64,000 bases of DNA, from positions 8,742,001 through 8,806,000 of the forward strand of contig NZ_CP092497.1 in assembly GCF_022479115.1 (NCBI RefSeq), given 5' to 3'. A program made the translations under genes and the position numbers. This document shows positions 30,805 through 38,574 of the stretch, in pieces; positions within the stretch are counted from its first letter, which is position 1, and each line of letters opens with the position of its first letter. The DNA comes from Amycolatopsis sp. EV170708-02-1 (GTDB taxonomy: Bacteria; Actinomycetota; Actinomycetes; Mycobacteriales; Pseudonocardiaceae). The notes below the pieces were generated by a model that saw only the letters and a program-made list of their open reading frames with translations, did no database searches and was not told where the DNA came from.

Positions 30805-31284
30805 TTACAGCACCACTGTCGGGGTCACGACCGTCCGGCGACAGGTCACGTCGCCGAGGTGGATCACGATCTGGGTGGTGCCCTGGGGGACGTTGTCCAG
30901 CACGAACCGGCCTCCTTCGTCGGCGGTGGTGGAACTCGTGCCGTGCTCGGCGACGCGAACCTCCACTCCGTACTCGCCGGCGGGCACGAGCCAGCCGTCG
31001 ATCCGGTGCTTCTTGCCGATCTTGGTGAGGTTGATCATCACGGTCAGGTCGCTGACGGTGAAGGTGATCGTGCCGGTGTCGTTGCCACGGACGCCCGCGG
31101 TGGCGTCCATCCGTTCCCAGCGGGCGACCTCGACGTCGAGGTTTTCGAGCGCGAGCGCGAACTGAACCCGCTGCACCAGGTCTCCCGGTGGCGGGTCCAG
31201 TTCGTCCATGAAGCGCCCGATATCGGCGAGCAAGGCCTCATCGCCCGGGGAGGTCATCTCCCCCGGCGTCCCGAGGTCGTTCAT
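30805..31284 (-). CDS. Small two-part protein of the sigma/CHAT operon (beta-sandwich C-terminus)
   Basis: 159 residues. The first 60 (LADIGRFMDELDPPPGDLVQ, then FALALENLDVEVARW) are helical and rich in acidic residues. The rest reads as beta strands with a carboxypeptidase-regulatory-like or transthyretin-like pattern: ITFTVSDLTVMINLTKIG, RIDGWLVPAGEYGVEV, ADEGGRFVLDNVPQGTTQI. ATG 31284 overlaps the sigma-factor stop in an ATGA junction, so translation is coupled. It may be an anti-sigma or adaptor protein, or a substrate of the CHAT protease; the sequence alone does not decide. No membrane segment. Confidence 0.75.
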   Translation of the reverse strand: MNDLGTPGEMTSPGDEALLADIGRFMDELDPPPGDLVQRVQFALALENLDVEVARWERMDATAGVRGNDTGTITFTVSDLTVMINLTKIGKKHRIDGWLVPAGEYGVEVRVAEHGTSSTTADEGGRFVLDNVPQGTTQIVIHLGDVTCRRTVVTPTVVL

Positions 31285-31886
31285 CGGCTTCCCCCTTCGT
31301 GGGCCAGCAGGTCGCGCATCGATTCGAGGCAACGGCCCCTGGTCGGGCCGACACTTCCGCGCGGCATACGGAGTGCTTCGGCGACCAGTTGGTATTCGGC
31401 CCGCCCGGCGAGCACGGTCAGCCGAAGGAGCTGCTGACAGCGGTGCGGCAGGCGGAGGAAGGCGCGCCAGACCCGGCGATCCCGGTCGGCGCGGACGGCT
31501 TCCTCTTCGGGGGCCGGATGGGTGCTCTCCATGCTTTCGGCCAGCTCGTCGGTCAGCGGGACGGGCTGAGCGCGGCGGCCGAAGGGATGCTGGGCTTCGC
31601 GCCTGGTGGTGGTGATCAACCAGGCGGCGAGCGCTTTGGGGTCACGGAGTTTTTCGAGCTGGCTGAAGAGCGCGAGCCACACCGTTTGGACCACGTCCTC
31701 GGCGGTCAGGCGGTCGAGCCCGTTCGCGCGCGCGACATGCCACACGAGCGGGGTCAGCTCGTGCACAAGTCTGTCCATCGCCTGGCGGTCACCGGCCCGC
31801 GCCGCGCGCATGCAGGCGGCATGCAGGTCGGCACCGGTCAGTCCTTCCCATGGCGGGTCTACCTCGGTCGTTTGCACGTCGGTCAC
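31281..31886 (-). CDS. ECF-type sigma-70 factor
   Basis: 201 residues from GTG 31886, preceded by a GGGG-containing site. Region 2 is clear (MDRLVHELTPLVWHVARANG; DRLTAEDVVQTVWLALFSQL) and region 4 follows (LRLPHRCQQLLRLTVLAGRA, then YQLVAEALRMPRGSVGPTRG). The wHTH -35-reading helix is intact. It probably recruits RNA polymerase to the promoter of its own operon and other targets. It is the first gene of the coupled set with the beta-sandwich protein and the CHAT protease. A longer frame extends upstream but its residues are not protein-like. Confidence 0.85.
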   Translation of the reverse strand: MTDVQTTEVDPPWEGLTGADLHAACMRAARAGDRQAMDRLVHELTPLVWHVARANGLDRLTAEDVVQTVWLALFSQLEKLRDPKALAAWLITTTRREAQHPFGRRAQPVPLTDELAESMESTHPAPEEEAVRADRDRRVWRAFLRLPHRCQQLLRLTVLAGRAEYQLVAEALRMPRGSVGPTRGRCLESMRDLLAHEGGSR

Positions 31887-32047
31887 CGTATCTGCCCCAC
31901 TTCGGACGTGTCTTCGTGTCGGCGCTGGCAGTATCGCGGGCCCTTCGGGGAGAAGGAGCGTGCAAGAGGCTCTGGGATACATCAAGTCACTAACTTTTTT
32001 GTCGAGTTTTCGGTGGTCCCCCTCGGTGCGGGTGGAGGACAAAGGCA

Positions 32048-32094
32048 CCGGCCGGCGCGAGTAGGTGTGGACTGCGCACCGGCCGGCCCTTTTT
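32048..32094 (+). terminator. GC-rich hairpin with T-tract
   Basis: CCGGCCGG (32048-32055) pairs with CCGGCCGG (32079-32086), with GCGC-type inner pairing, followed on the plus strand by CCCTTTTT. On the minus strand a weaker CTTTG tail follows. There is no plus-strand gene to end here, so it may insulate the sigma/CHAT operon from the small gene upstream, or act as a minus-strand attenuator. Confidence 0.55.
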
Positions 32095-32161
32095 CCCTCC
32101 CCCGGGCCCGCTCCCCAACGGGCCCGCGTCCGGGCGTCCCCTCCCCCGAAGGAGCACCCGG

Positions 32162-32202
32162 AGGTGATGCCCGGCGGCCCCCTCGGCCTCCGGACATCAC
32201 CT
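32162..32202 (-). terminator. Hairpin 12 bp after the 56-residue peptide gene
   Basis: AGGTGATG (32162-32169) pairs with CATCACCT (32195-32202), extended by CCGG-type inner pairs. It directly follows the minus-strand small gene, without a T-tract. It probably ends or attenuates that transcript before the sigma operon. Confidence 0.5.
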
Positions 32203-32214
32203 GTCTGTGTTCAT

Positions 32215-32385
32215 TCAGTTCGACGGCGGGTTGGTGCCGTACGGGTCCCAGTTGCCGTCCGGGCTGGTGCCGGGACGGGGCGGGACCGGCGCCGTGATCG
32301 GCTTCGGCTTCGGGGTCGTCTCTTCGAGGTCTTCGGTGGCCGTGGCCTCGTCGTCGACGGGCGCGGTGTTGGTCTCGGTCGTCAT
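32215..32385 (-). CDS. 56-residue acidic/proline-rich peptide
   Basis: Too short for routine ORF calling but well supported: GAGGGA stands 7 nt before ATG 32385 and the frame is clean to TGA. The first 25 residues are acidic and threonine-rich (TTETNTAPVDDEATATEDLE). The second half is proline-rich (TTPKPKPITAPVPPRPG), then an aromatic end with NWDPYGTN. There is no signal peptide and no cysteine. It is predicted to be disordered. It lies upstream of and co-directional with the sigma/CHAT operon, separated by two hairpins. A role as a ribosomally made signal or a CHAT cleavage substrate is speculation. No family is recognised. Confidence 0.65.
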   Translation of the reverse strand: MTTETNTAPVDDEATATEDLEETTPKPKPITAPVPPRPGTSPDGNWDPYGTNPPSN

Positions 32386-32510
32386 CGGGTGTCCCTCATT
32401 TCCTCGACTGCTCCATAGGACGCAACGAGGCTGCCACCAGATACACGCAGAGCCAGCTTTTTCATGGAAATTTCTTAATCTGTGGCAAGCGAGTGACCTG
32501 ATCAGCGCTT

Positions 32511-33227
32511 TTACGCCGAAAAGGTGTCGCTGAGTAGCCGGCGGCTCACGTCCGCGAGTTGTCCCGCCCAGCGCCGGTAGCCCTCGGGGCCGGGGTGGAA
32601 GCAGTCCTCGGCGAAGGTCGCGGGGTCCAGCATCGCGGCGGGCATCGGGACGTGGACGACGCCGGGCAGCAGTGCCAGCCGGGCGGCCGCGGCGTCGAGG
32701 ACGGCCGACCGCGCGCCGAGGACGTCCCGCAGCGGACGCGGCAACGAGGGGAACCGGCCCATCGGCGGCACGCCCGCCAGCACCACCGGGACCCGTCCCA
32801 CGCGACGTCGCAGTGCGACGATCAGGTCGAGCAGGTCACGCCGGTAGCGCGTGGCGGAATGCAGTTCGATCGTGTCGTTGACGCCGAGCGCGATCACGAC
32901 GAGGTCGGCGGGTTCGAGCAGCGGCAGCAGGTCTTCGCGCACCACGCGGGCGTTGGCGCCGGTCCGGCCGAGCGCCTGCCAGGCGACCGCGCGGCCGCCT
33001 CGCGCGAGTTCGTCCGCGAGCCGTCCGGTCAGCGCCTCGGCGTGCGTCGCCGCGCCGACCCCGTCCACAGTGGACTCGCCGAGCACAGCGAGCCGCACCG
33101 GGTCGCCGTCGCCGGCCACCAGGCCGGTCACCGGGTCCGCGGCACCGGGCAGCCTGGGCGTCGTACGGCGCACCCGGACGGCTTGCGCGAGAAGGATCGG
33201 GGCGAGCACCACCGCACGGCTGATCAC
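32511..33227 (-). CDS. SGNH/GDSL-type hydrolase
   Basis: 238 residues. The four SGNH blocks are present: LAVLGESTVDGVGAATH with the nucleophile Ser (block I, GES instead of GDS), WQALGRTGANARVV (block II Gly), VIALGVNDTIELHSATRYR (block III Asn) and DCFHPGPEGYRRWA (block V Asp/His). An N-terminal hydrophobic stretch (AVVLAPILLAQAVRV) may anchor it to the membrane. Such enzymes are esterases or lipases of the envelope. GTG start with only a weak ribosome site. A 64-bp hairpin repeat lies just upstream. Confidence 0.88.
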   Translation of the reverse strand: MISRAVVLAPILLAQAVRVRRTTPRLPGAADPVTGLVAGDGDPVRLAVLGESTVDGVGAATHAEALTGRLADELARGGRAVAWQALGRTGANARVVREDLLPLLEPADLVVIALGVNDTIELHSATRYRRDLLDLIVALRRRVGRVPVVLAGVPPMGRFPSLPRPLRDVLGARSAVLDAAAARLALLPGVVHVPMPAAMLDPATFAEDCFHPGPEGYRRWAGQLADVSRRLLSDTFSA

Positions 33228-33243
33228 CTCGCGACTCTACTTC

Positions 33244-33307
33244 CGCGTTTCGTCCTCTGAACGCGATCGTTGCGCACGCAACAACCGCATCGAGAGGACG
33301 AAACGCG
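33244..33307. repeat. 64-bp dispersed palindromic repeat, copy 2
   Basis: Same length and outer arms (CGCGTTTCGTCCTCTGAA) as the copy at 23538-23601, with about nine differences, mostly inside the stem. It lies 5 bp past the stop of the NAD(P)-binding protein gene, as the first copy lies at the end of tyrA, so a terminator function is likely. Confidence 0.85.
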
Positions 33308-33312
33308 GGGAG

Positions 33313-33945
33313 TCAGCCGTGGGCGATCGAGACGGTCTGGCGGACGAGCGAGTCGTCCGCGGCCGCGCGGAGCAGGTAGTCGGCGACGTCGGCGCGGTTG
33401 ATGCTGTAGCTCCCGCGGACGTTGCCGTCGGTGCGGGCGGCGATCTCGCCGGTGTGCGGCCCGTTCAGCAGACGCGGCGGACGCACGATCGTCCAGTCGA
33501 GGTCGCTCGCGCGCACGATCCGCTCGGCGGCGATCATGTCCGTGAACGCGTGCCGGAGGATCCTGCCCAGGATCGGCTTGACGACGTTCCTGGTGAAGAA
33601 GGCGTCGCCGTCGACGAACGGGCCGCTGGCGCTCACCAGCAGCAGCCGCCGGACACCCGCCGAGCCGAGCGCGGCGACGGCGGCATGGGCCCCGTCGGTG
33701 ACGATGGTCGTCGGGTTGCGGTCGCGGGAGCCGAGGGCGGAGATCACCGCGTCGCGCCCGGCCACCGCCTCGGCCAGCGCGCCGTGTTCGGACAGCTGCG
33801 CGACGACCACCTCCAGCAGGTCGCCTTCGGCCTCCAGCCTGGACGGGTCGCGGACGACCGCCGTGACGTGGTGTCCCGCGGCCAGCGCCTGCTTGACGAC
33901 TTCGGACCCCACCCCGCCCGTGGCACCGAGAACAGTGAGCTTCAT
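33313..33945 (-). CDS. NAD(P)-binding NmrA/atypical-SDR oxidoreductase
   Basis: 210 residues beginning with the dinucleotide motif KLTVLGATGGVGSEVVKQAL. Later blocks (AVISALGSRDRNPTTIV; VRRLLLVSASGPF; LDWTIVRPPRLLNGPHTG; INRADVADYLL) are those of NAD(P)H-binding anti-sense or NmrA-like proteins, often quinone reductases or redox sensors. ATG 33945 has AGGAAGG 8 nt upstream. It is divergent from a TetR regulator and shares a long perfect operator with it, so it is very likely the regulated gene. Confidence 0.88.
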   Translation of the reverse strand: MKLTVLGATGGVGSEVVKQALAAGHHVTAVVRDPSRLEAEGDLLEVVVAQLSEHGALAEAVAGRDAVISALGSRDRNPTTIVTDGAHAAVAALGSAGVRRLLLVSASGPFVDGDAFFTRNVVKPILGRILRHAFTDMIAAERIVRASDLDWTIVRPPRLLNGPHTGEIAARTDGNVRGSYSINRADVADYLLRAAADDSLVRQTVSIAHG

Positions 33946-33964
33946 GGTCACGCCTTCCTGGGTT

Positions 33965-33998
33965 AGTGAACACTCACCCACTATGGTGAGTGTTCACT
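33965..33998. promoter_or_regulatory. TetR operator between divergent genes
   Basis: Perfect inverted arms AGTGAACACTCACC (33965-33978) and GGTGAGTGTTCACT (33985-33998) with a 6-nt spacer. It is placed between the NmrA-like gene and its divergent TetR regulator, and overlaps where both promoters must lie. Confidence 0.9.
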
Positions 33999-34041
33999 GA
34001 CCACTTGTCGAGCGAACGCTGAGAAGCCCTCAGGAGCGAAC

Positions 34042-34632
34042 ATGGGAAGCCGCGAGGAGATCGTCGCCGCGGCGGCGAAGGTGATGCGCGAGCAGGGCTA
34101 CGCGCATGCCACGACGAAGGCCATCGCGCAGGCGGCCGGCTACTCCGAGGCGTTGCTGTACAAGCACTTCAAGGACAAGACCGAGATCTTCACGAGCGTG
34201 CTCACCGAGCGGCTGCCCGCGCTCGGGACGACCTTGGACGAGCTGATGAAGACAGCGGCGGACACCCCGCTCGCGGCGAACCTCGCCCGGCTGGCGCGGA
34301 TCACGCTGTCGTTCTACCTGGAGAGCTTCCCGATCGCGGTGTCGCTGTTCTCTTCACGGGAGCTGCTCGCGACCCACCGGGAACGGGTCATGAGCAGGGA
34401 CCGCGGGCCGGACGTCCCGCTCGTACGCGTCGCCGAGTACCTGAGGGAAGAGGCCCGGCTCGGCAGGATCCGCGAGGACGCGGATCTGGACGCGTCGGCG
34501 TCGCTGCTGCTCGGGGCGTGTTTCCAGTACGCGTTCCTGGCGTCCTTCGAGGACCGCGAACCGTCCGCGAAGGAGCTGGACGAGTGGGCGGAACGGCTGG
34601 CGGGCACGCTCTTGGTCGCGGTGGCCTCGTGA
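34042..34632 (+). CDS. TetR-family regulator
   Basis: 196 residues. The N-terminal helix-turn-helix is clear (EEIVAAAAKVMREQGYAHAT, TKAIAQAAGYSEALLYKHFK, DKTEIF). The remaining helices (about residues 60-190) form the ligand-binding and dimer domain. It probably represses itself and the divergent NmrA-like oxidoreductase through the 34-bp operator and is released by an unknown, perhaps quinone-like, compound. Confidence 0.92.
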   Translation: MGSREEIVAAAAKVMREQGYAHATTKAIAQAAGYSEALLYKHFKDKTEIFTSVLTERLPALGTTLDELMKTAADTPLAANLARLARITLSFYLESFPIAVSLFSSRELLATHRERVMSRDRGPDVPLVRVAEYLREEARLGRIREDADLDASASLLLGACFQYAFLASFEDREPSAKELDEWAERLAGTLLVAVAS

Positions 34633-34706
34633 GCGCGCACCAGCTGCCCGGCCGATGTCGCGAAAGCCGTCGGCGCACGACCTCTGACCGGCGCACGACC
34701 CCGCCT

Positions 34707-34760
34707 GGGCCTCGTGAGTGTTCAGGACGGTTAGAACCGTCCTGAACACTCACGAGGCCC
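34707..34760. terminator. 54-bp perfect palindrome between convergent genes
   Basis: Two perfect 26-nt arms around AG. Each arm contains CTCGTGAGTGTTCAGGACGG. It sits between the convergent TetR (end 34632) and MarR (end 34767) genes and suits a two-way terminator. Its GTGAGTGTTCA core also occurs in the TetR operator at 33985-33998. Confidence 0.8.
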
Positions 34761-34766
34761 GAGGGC

Positions 34767-35270
34767 TCACTTGCCCTTTTCGGCCCGCATCTCGTGCCAC
34801 TTCGCGTACATGTCGTTGAGCTCCTTGATCATGAAGCTCAGGAAGTCGCGCATCTCGGCGACGCGTTCACCCGCTGGGGTGTCCTGTCCCAGCGCCGAGA
34901 CGCCCTCGTCGGCCGCGTCGCGCCACATGGTGATCATGCGGTCGCGTTTCATGAAGGTGGCGTACCAAAGGTCGTCGAAGAGCCGGTAGTGGTCGCGGCG
35001 TGAGCCGGGCTCGCGTTCCTTGGCGACCAGCCCGATCTGTTCCAGGTACCGCACGGCCCCCGAGATCGCGGCGGGGCTCACCGACAGCTGGTCGGCCAGC
35101 TCGGCCGCGGTGAGACGGCCGGCGTCGGTGGTCATCAACGCGGCGAACACCCTGGCGGGCATCCGCTGCATCCCGATCTGGGAAAGCGTGAGGCCCAGGT
35201 GCTCCACGTAACGGCGGACGGCGTCCTCGTCTCTCTGGGTGCTCGAAGCACTCTCAGGCGTCGTCGTCAT
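34767..35270 (-). CDS. GbsR/MarR-type winged-helix regulator
   Basis: 167 residues from ATG 35270 (GAGAGGA about 8 nt upstream). The wHTH reads MPARVFAALMTTDAGRLTAA, then LSVSPAAISGAVRYLEQIGL and REPGSRRDHYRLFDD; the C-terminal helices (RMITMWRDAADEGVSALG; DFLSFMIKELNDMYAKWHEM) give the dimer interface. This pattern is the GbsR-like subgroup of MarR regulators, which often stand next to ABC exporters. Here it is divergent from an ATPase/permease pair with 94 bp between, so exporter control is likely. TTCATGAA in the gap is a possible half operator. Confidence 0.88.
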   Translation of the reverse strand: MTTTPESASSTQRDEDAVRRYVEHLGLTLSQIGMQRMPARVFAALMTTDAGRLTAAELADQLSVSPAAISGAVRYLEQIGLVAKEREPGSRRDHYRLFDDLWYATFMKRDRMITMWRDAADEGVSALGQDTPAGERVAEMRDFLSFMIKELNDMYAKWHEMRAEKGK

Positions 35271-35364
35271 GAGCACATCCTCTCTTACCTCCCCCAGAGT
35301 GATCACACCATCCATACGTTTTCTTAACTTCACAACTTCATGAAATCACTGTACCTTCAGCTTC

Positions 35365-36261
35365 ATGGAAAACGCCATCTCCATCTCCGGCCTCCACAAA
35401 TCCTTCGGCCGGACCAAGGCTTTGGACGGCCTTGACCTGCGGGTACCCGTTGGGGAGGTGCACGGCTTCCTCGGCCCGAACGGCGCGGGGAAGTCGACCA
35501 CCGTCCGGGTCCTGCTCGGTCTGCTCCACGCGGACTCGGGCGACGTCCGCCTGCTCGGCGGCGACCCCTGGAAGGACGCGGCGAGCCTGCACCGGCGCCT
35601 CGCCTACGTCCCCGGCGACGTGAACCTCTGGCCCAACCTCTCCGGCGGCGAGGTGATCGATCTGCTGGGGCGGCTGCGGGGCGGGCTCGACCAGCGCCGC
35701 CGCAAGGACCTCGTCGAACGCTTCGACCTCGACCCCAAGAAGAAGGGGCGCACCTACTCCAAGGGCAACCGGCAGAAGGTCGCGATCGTGGCCGCGCTGG
35801 CCTCGCGCGTGGACCTGCTGATCCTCGACGAGCCGACCTCCGGCCTCGACCCGCTGATGGAGGCCACCTTCCAGTACGCGATCCAGGAGGAGCGCGAGCA
35901 GGGCCGCACGGTGCTGCTGTCGAGCCACATCCTGGCCGAGGTCGAGGCGCTCTGCGACAAGGTCAGCATCATCCGCAACGGGCACACCGTCGAGACCGGC
36001 ACGCTGGCCGAGCTCCGGCACCTCACCAGGACGTCGATCTCGGCCGAGCTCGCCGGCCCGCCGAACGGGCTGACCAAGCTGGAGAACATCCACGATCTCA
36101 AGATCGAGGGCAACCGGGTCCGCTTCGACGTCGAAACCCGCTCCCTCGACGACGCCCTGCGCCAGCTCACCCAGGTCGGCGTCCGCAGCCTGACCAGCCA
36201 GCCGCCGACGCTGGAGGAGCTGTTCCTCCGTCACTACACCACCGAAGCGAGCGCGAAATGA
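35365..36261 (+). CDS. ABC exporter ATP-binding subunit
   Basis: 298 residues. Walker [10 protein letters not shown], a Q-loop region, the signature [16 protein letters not shown] (variant of LSGGQ), Walker [14 protein letters not shown] and the H-loop [11 protein letters not shown] are all present. A tail of about 80 residues typical of drug-export ATPases (DrrA/YhaQ type) follows. The gene overlaps the permease by 4 bp (ATGA), giving coupled synthesis of the complex. Confidence 0.93.
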   Translation: MENAISISGLHKSFGRTKALDGLDLRVPVGEVHGFLGPNGAGKSTTVRVLLGLLHADSGDVRLLGGDPWKDAASLHRRLAYVPGDVNLWPNLSGGEVIDLLGRLRGGLDQRRRKDLVERFDLDPKKKGRTYSKGNRQKVAIVAALASRVDLLILDEPTSGLDPLMEATFQYAIQEEREQGRTVLLSSHILAEVEALCDKVSIIRNGHTVETGTLAELRHLTRTSISAELAGPPNGLTKLENIHDLKIEGNRVRFDVETRSLDDALRQLTQVGVRSLTSQPPTLEELFLRHYTTEASAK

Positions 36262-37892
36262 CCGCGACGCTCGACCGTCCCCTCGTCGCCGGACCGGCGC
36301 ACGGGCTGGTCGGCACCTGGCACCTGACCAGGCTGGCGCTGCGGCGGGACCGGATCGTCCTGCCGATCTGGATCGTCCTGCTCGGGATCATGCCCTCGAC
36401 GTCGTCGGGGACGTTCGAAACGTTGTACCCGACGGCCGCCGAACGGGCCGGGCTCACCGCGAGCATGGGCGCGAACCCGTCCCTTTCGCTGATCTACGGC
36501 CCGGCCTTCGACCTCTCGACCGCGGGCGGGTTCACCGCGTGGCGGCTCGGCGGCTTCCTCGCCCTGGTCGTCGCGCTGATGGCGGTCTTCACCGTCACCC
36601 GGCACACCAGGGCCGAGGAGGACTCGGGCCGCGCGGAGCTGCTGGCCTCCGCGGTGGTCGGCCGGTACGCCCTGCTGACCTCGGGTGTGCTGGTGTCCGC
36701 CGGGGCGAGTGTCCTCATCGGACTCGTCGAGACCGGGCTGATGATCGGCGCGAAGCTGCCCGCCGGAGGCTCGCTCGCGTTCGGCGCCGCCACCGCGGTG
36801 ACCGGGCTGGTCTTCACGGCGGTCGCGGCGGTCGCCGTGCAGGTGGCCGAGTACTCGCGGACGGCCAACGGGATCGGCGCCACCGCCGTCGGGGTCGCGT
36901 TCCTGGTGCGCGCGGTCGGCGACTCGACCTCGGACGCGGCCTGGGTCTCGTGGCTGTCGCCGCTCGGCTGGGCGCAGCAGGTGCGGCCGTTCGCCGGCGA
37001 GCGGTGGTGGGTCTTCCTGCTTCCGCTGGCCGCGACGGTGGCCGTCGGCGCGATCGGTTACGCGCTCCTTCCGCGCCGCGACGTCGGCACCGGCATCATC
37101 CCGCCGCGTCCCGGGCCCGCCGAAGCGGCGGCGTCCCTGCGTAGCCCGTTCGCGTTGGCGTGGCGGCTGCACCGGGGCCCGTTGATCGGCTGGCTGATCG
37201 GCACGGCGGTCTGTGCCGCGGTGTTCGGCTCGGTGGCGAGCGGGATCGGTGACGTCGTCGGGGAAAGCCGGCAGGCGAAGGAGATCTTCACCCGGCTGGG
37301 CGGCACGGACGCGCTGATCGACGCCTTCATGGCGGCGATGGCCGGCCTGTTCGCCATGATCATCGCCCTCTACGGCGTACAGGCCGCGCTGCGGCTGCGC
37401 GCCGAGGAGACCGCGGTGCGGGTCGAGCCGCTGCTCGCGACGAGCGTGGGCAGGCTGCGGCTGCTGGGGAGCCATCTCGTGTTCGCGTTCGGCGGCACGG
37501 CGCTGATGATGGTCGTCAGCGGTGTCCTTTTGGGACTGTCGAACGGGATGCGCGCCGGCGGTGTCGGCGGCGCGATCGGGGACATGGTGGTCGCGTCGCT
37601 GGCGCAGCTTCCGGCGGTGTGGGTGATCACCGGCCTCGCCGTGACGCTCTTCGGCCTGACGCCGAAGTTCACGACGGCGGCGTGGGCGATCGCCGGGCTG
37701 GCGTTGCTGCTCAGCCTGTTCGGCCCGGTGCTGGACCTGCCGCAGGCGATCGTGGACGCCTCACCGTTCTCGCATGTTCCGAAACTGCCCGCCGCGGAGT
37801 TCACCGCGACACCGCTGGTCTGGCTGACCGGGATCGCCGTGGTCGCGCTCGTGGCCGGGCTCATGGGCTGGCGGCGTCGCGACGTCGGCTAG
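36258..37892 (+). CDS. ABC exporter permease (polyketide/drug export type)
   Basis: 544 residues with about twelve membrane helices in two similar halves. The first covers residues 25-275 ([56 protein letters not shown]) and the second 290-540 ([58 protein letters not shown]). Each half has the [16 protein letters not shown] or [15 protein letters not shown] cytoplasmic motif seen in actinobacterial tetronasin- or polyketide-antibiotic exporters. It works with the upstream ATPase, probably to extrude a hydrophobic compound. Confidence 0.9.
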   Translation: MTATLDRPLVAGPAHGLVGTWHLTRLALRRDRIVLPIWIVLLGIMPSTSSGTFETLYPTAAERAGLTASMGANPSLSLIYGPAFDLSTAGGFTAWRLGGFLALVVALMAVFTVTRHTRAEEDSGRAELLASAVVGRYALLTSGVLVSAGASVLIGLVETGLMIGAKLPAGGSLAFGAATAVTGLVFTAVAAVAVQVAEYSRTANGIGATAVGVAFLVRAVGDSTSDAAWVSWLSPLGWAQQVRPFAGERWWVFLLPLAATVAVGAIGYALLPRRDVGTGIIPPRPGPAEAAASLRSPFALAWRLHRGPLIGWLIGTAVCAAVFGSVASGIGDVVGESRQAKEIFTRLGGTDALIDAFMAAMAGLFAMIIALYGVQAALRLRAEETAVRVEPLLATSVGRLRLLGSHLVFAFGGTALMMVVSGVLLGLSNGMRAGGVGGAIGDMVVASLAQLPAVWVITGLAVTLFGLTPKFTTAAWAIAGLALLLSLFGPVLDLPQAIVDASPFSHVPKLPAAEFTATPLVWLTGIAVVALVAGLMGWRRRDVG

Positions 37893-37903
37893 CCACAGGG
37901 GAA

Positions 37904-37943
37904 ACCGTGAAGGCCGCCCGACGGGGAGGGCGGCCTTCACGGT
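37904..37943. terminator. Hairpin after the ABC permease gene
   Basis: ACCGTGAAGGCCGCCC (37904-37919) pairs perfectly with GGGCGGCCTTCACGGT (37928-37943) across an 8-nt loop. It lies 12 bp past the permease stop and also covers the proposed stop codon of the convergent lipoprotein gene. Confidence 0.85.
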
Positions 37944-38174
37944 ACTTGCCGTACTCCGCCGTCCGGCGCGACGACCAGTTTTACGACCGGCACGCCGCCT
38001 CCGCACGGTCACGCAGGTGCCGACCCAGCACAACTCCAGCGACACCCGGGTGACTTCAGGTGGGACGTCGAGGGAGATCCCCTCCGACAGGGCGATGGCC
38101 GGGCACGCCTTCTCACCGGGACCGCACGCGGTCGAAGCGGTGAGCAGGAGCAGGAAAACGGGTAGCCGCCGCAT
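37937..38174 (-). CDS. Small lipoprotein, probably frameshifted
   Basis: ATG 38174 opens a lipoprotein signal (MRRLPVFLLLLTASTACGPG, lipid Cys17), then ACPAIALSEGISLDVPPEV, VTRVSLELCWVGTCVTV. After that the frame turns arginine-rich and unlike protein. Skipping one base near 38010 gives GGVPVVKLVVAPDGGVRQVP and a stop inside the terminator hairpin, with better codon use, so an inserted base (or two lost bases) is likely. The corrected protein would have 78 residues. It follows the small membrane-protein gene by 35 bp and is probably in one operon with it. Unread, the original frame would run on into the permease gene. Confidence 0.5.
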
Positions 38175-38209
38175 ACCGGGCAGACGAGGCGAAGGTCGCC
38201 CTGATTGCA

Positions 38210-38521
38210 TCAGTCGCTTCGGAATCCCGTGGTCGTCGACGGCGGCAACGTCGTCGAGGTGGGCGAAGGGGTCACGGTCCTGGTCACCGTGCGCGGCGCC
38301 GGCGTGCTGGTGCGCGTGACGACGAGCGGCTCCGGGGTGCTCCCCGGCACGGTCACCGTGACCGGCCCGACCGAACGGGAGGTCGAGGTCGGGGACGGGG
38401 TGGTGCCGACTTCGTAGACGCGGTGCTGCGGCTCGCGGGCGGCCACCAAGAGCGCGGCCACGAGGAGCCCGGTCGCGAGGCCCGCGATGGCCGCGACCGC
38501 GACGGAACCCTGGCTCGACAT
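38210..38521 (-). CDS. Small membrane-anchored Ser/Thr/Pro-rich protein
   Basis: 103 residues from ATG 38521, with GAGGGGG 6 nt upstream. One N-terminal membrane helix (VAVAAIAGLATGLLVAALLV) is followed by an extracytoplasmic stretch low in complexity and rich in Thr, Ser, Pro and Val (TTPSPTSTSRSVGPVTVTVP; TRTSTPAPRTVTRTVTPSPT). No catalytic domain. It looks like a wall-spanning stalk or envelope spacer. The small lipoprotein gene follows. Confidence 0.7.
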   Translation of the reverse strand: MSSQGSVAVAAIAGLATGLLVAALLVAAREPQHRVYEVGTTPSPTSTSRSVGPVTVTVPGSTPEPLVVTRTSTPAPRTVTRTVTPSPTSTTLPPSTTTGFRSD

Positions 38522-38574
38522 CCGGCACCCCCTCGCCATGCGAAGCGCAGGTACGGGGACTACTCGCGTTGATC

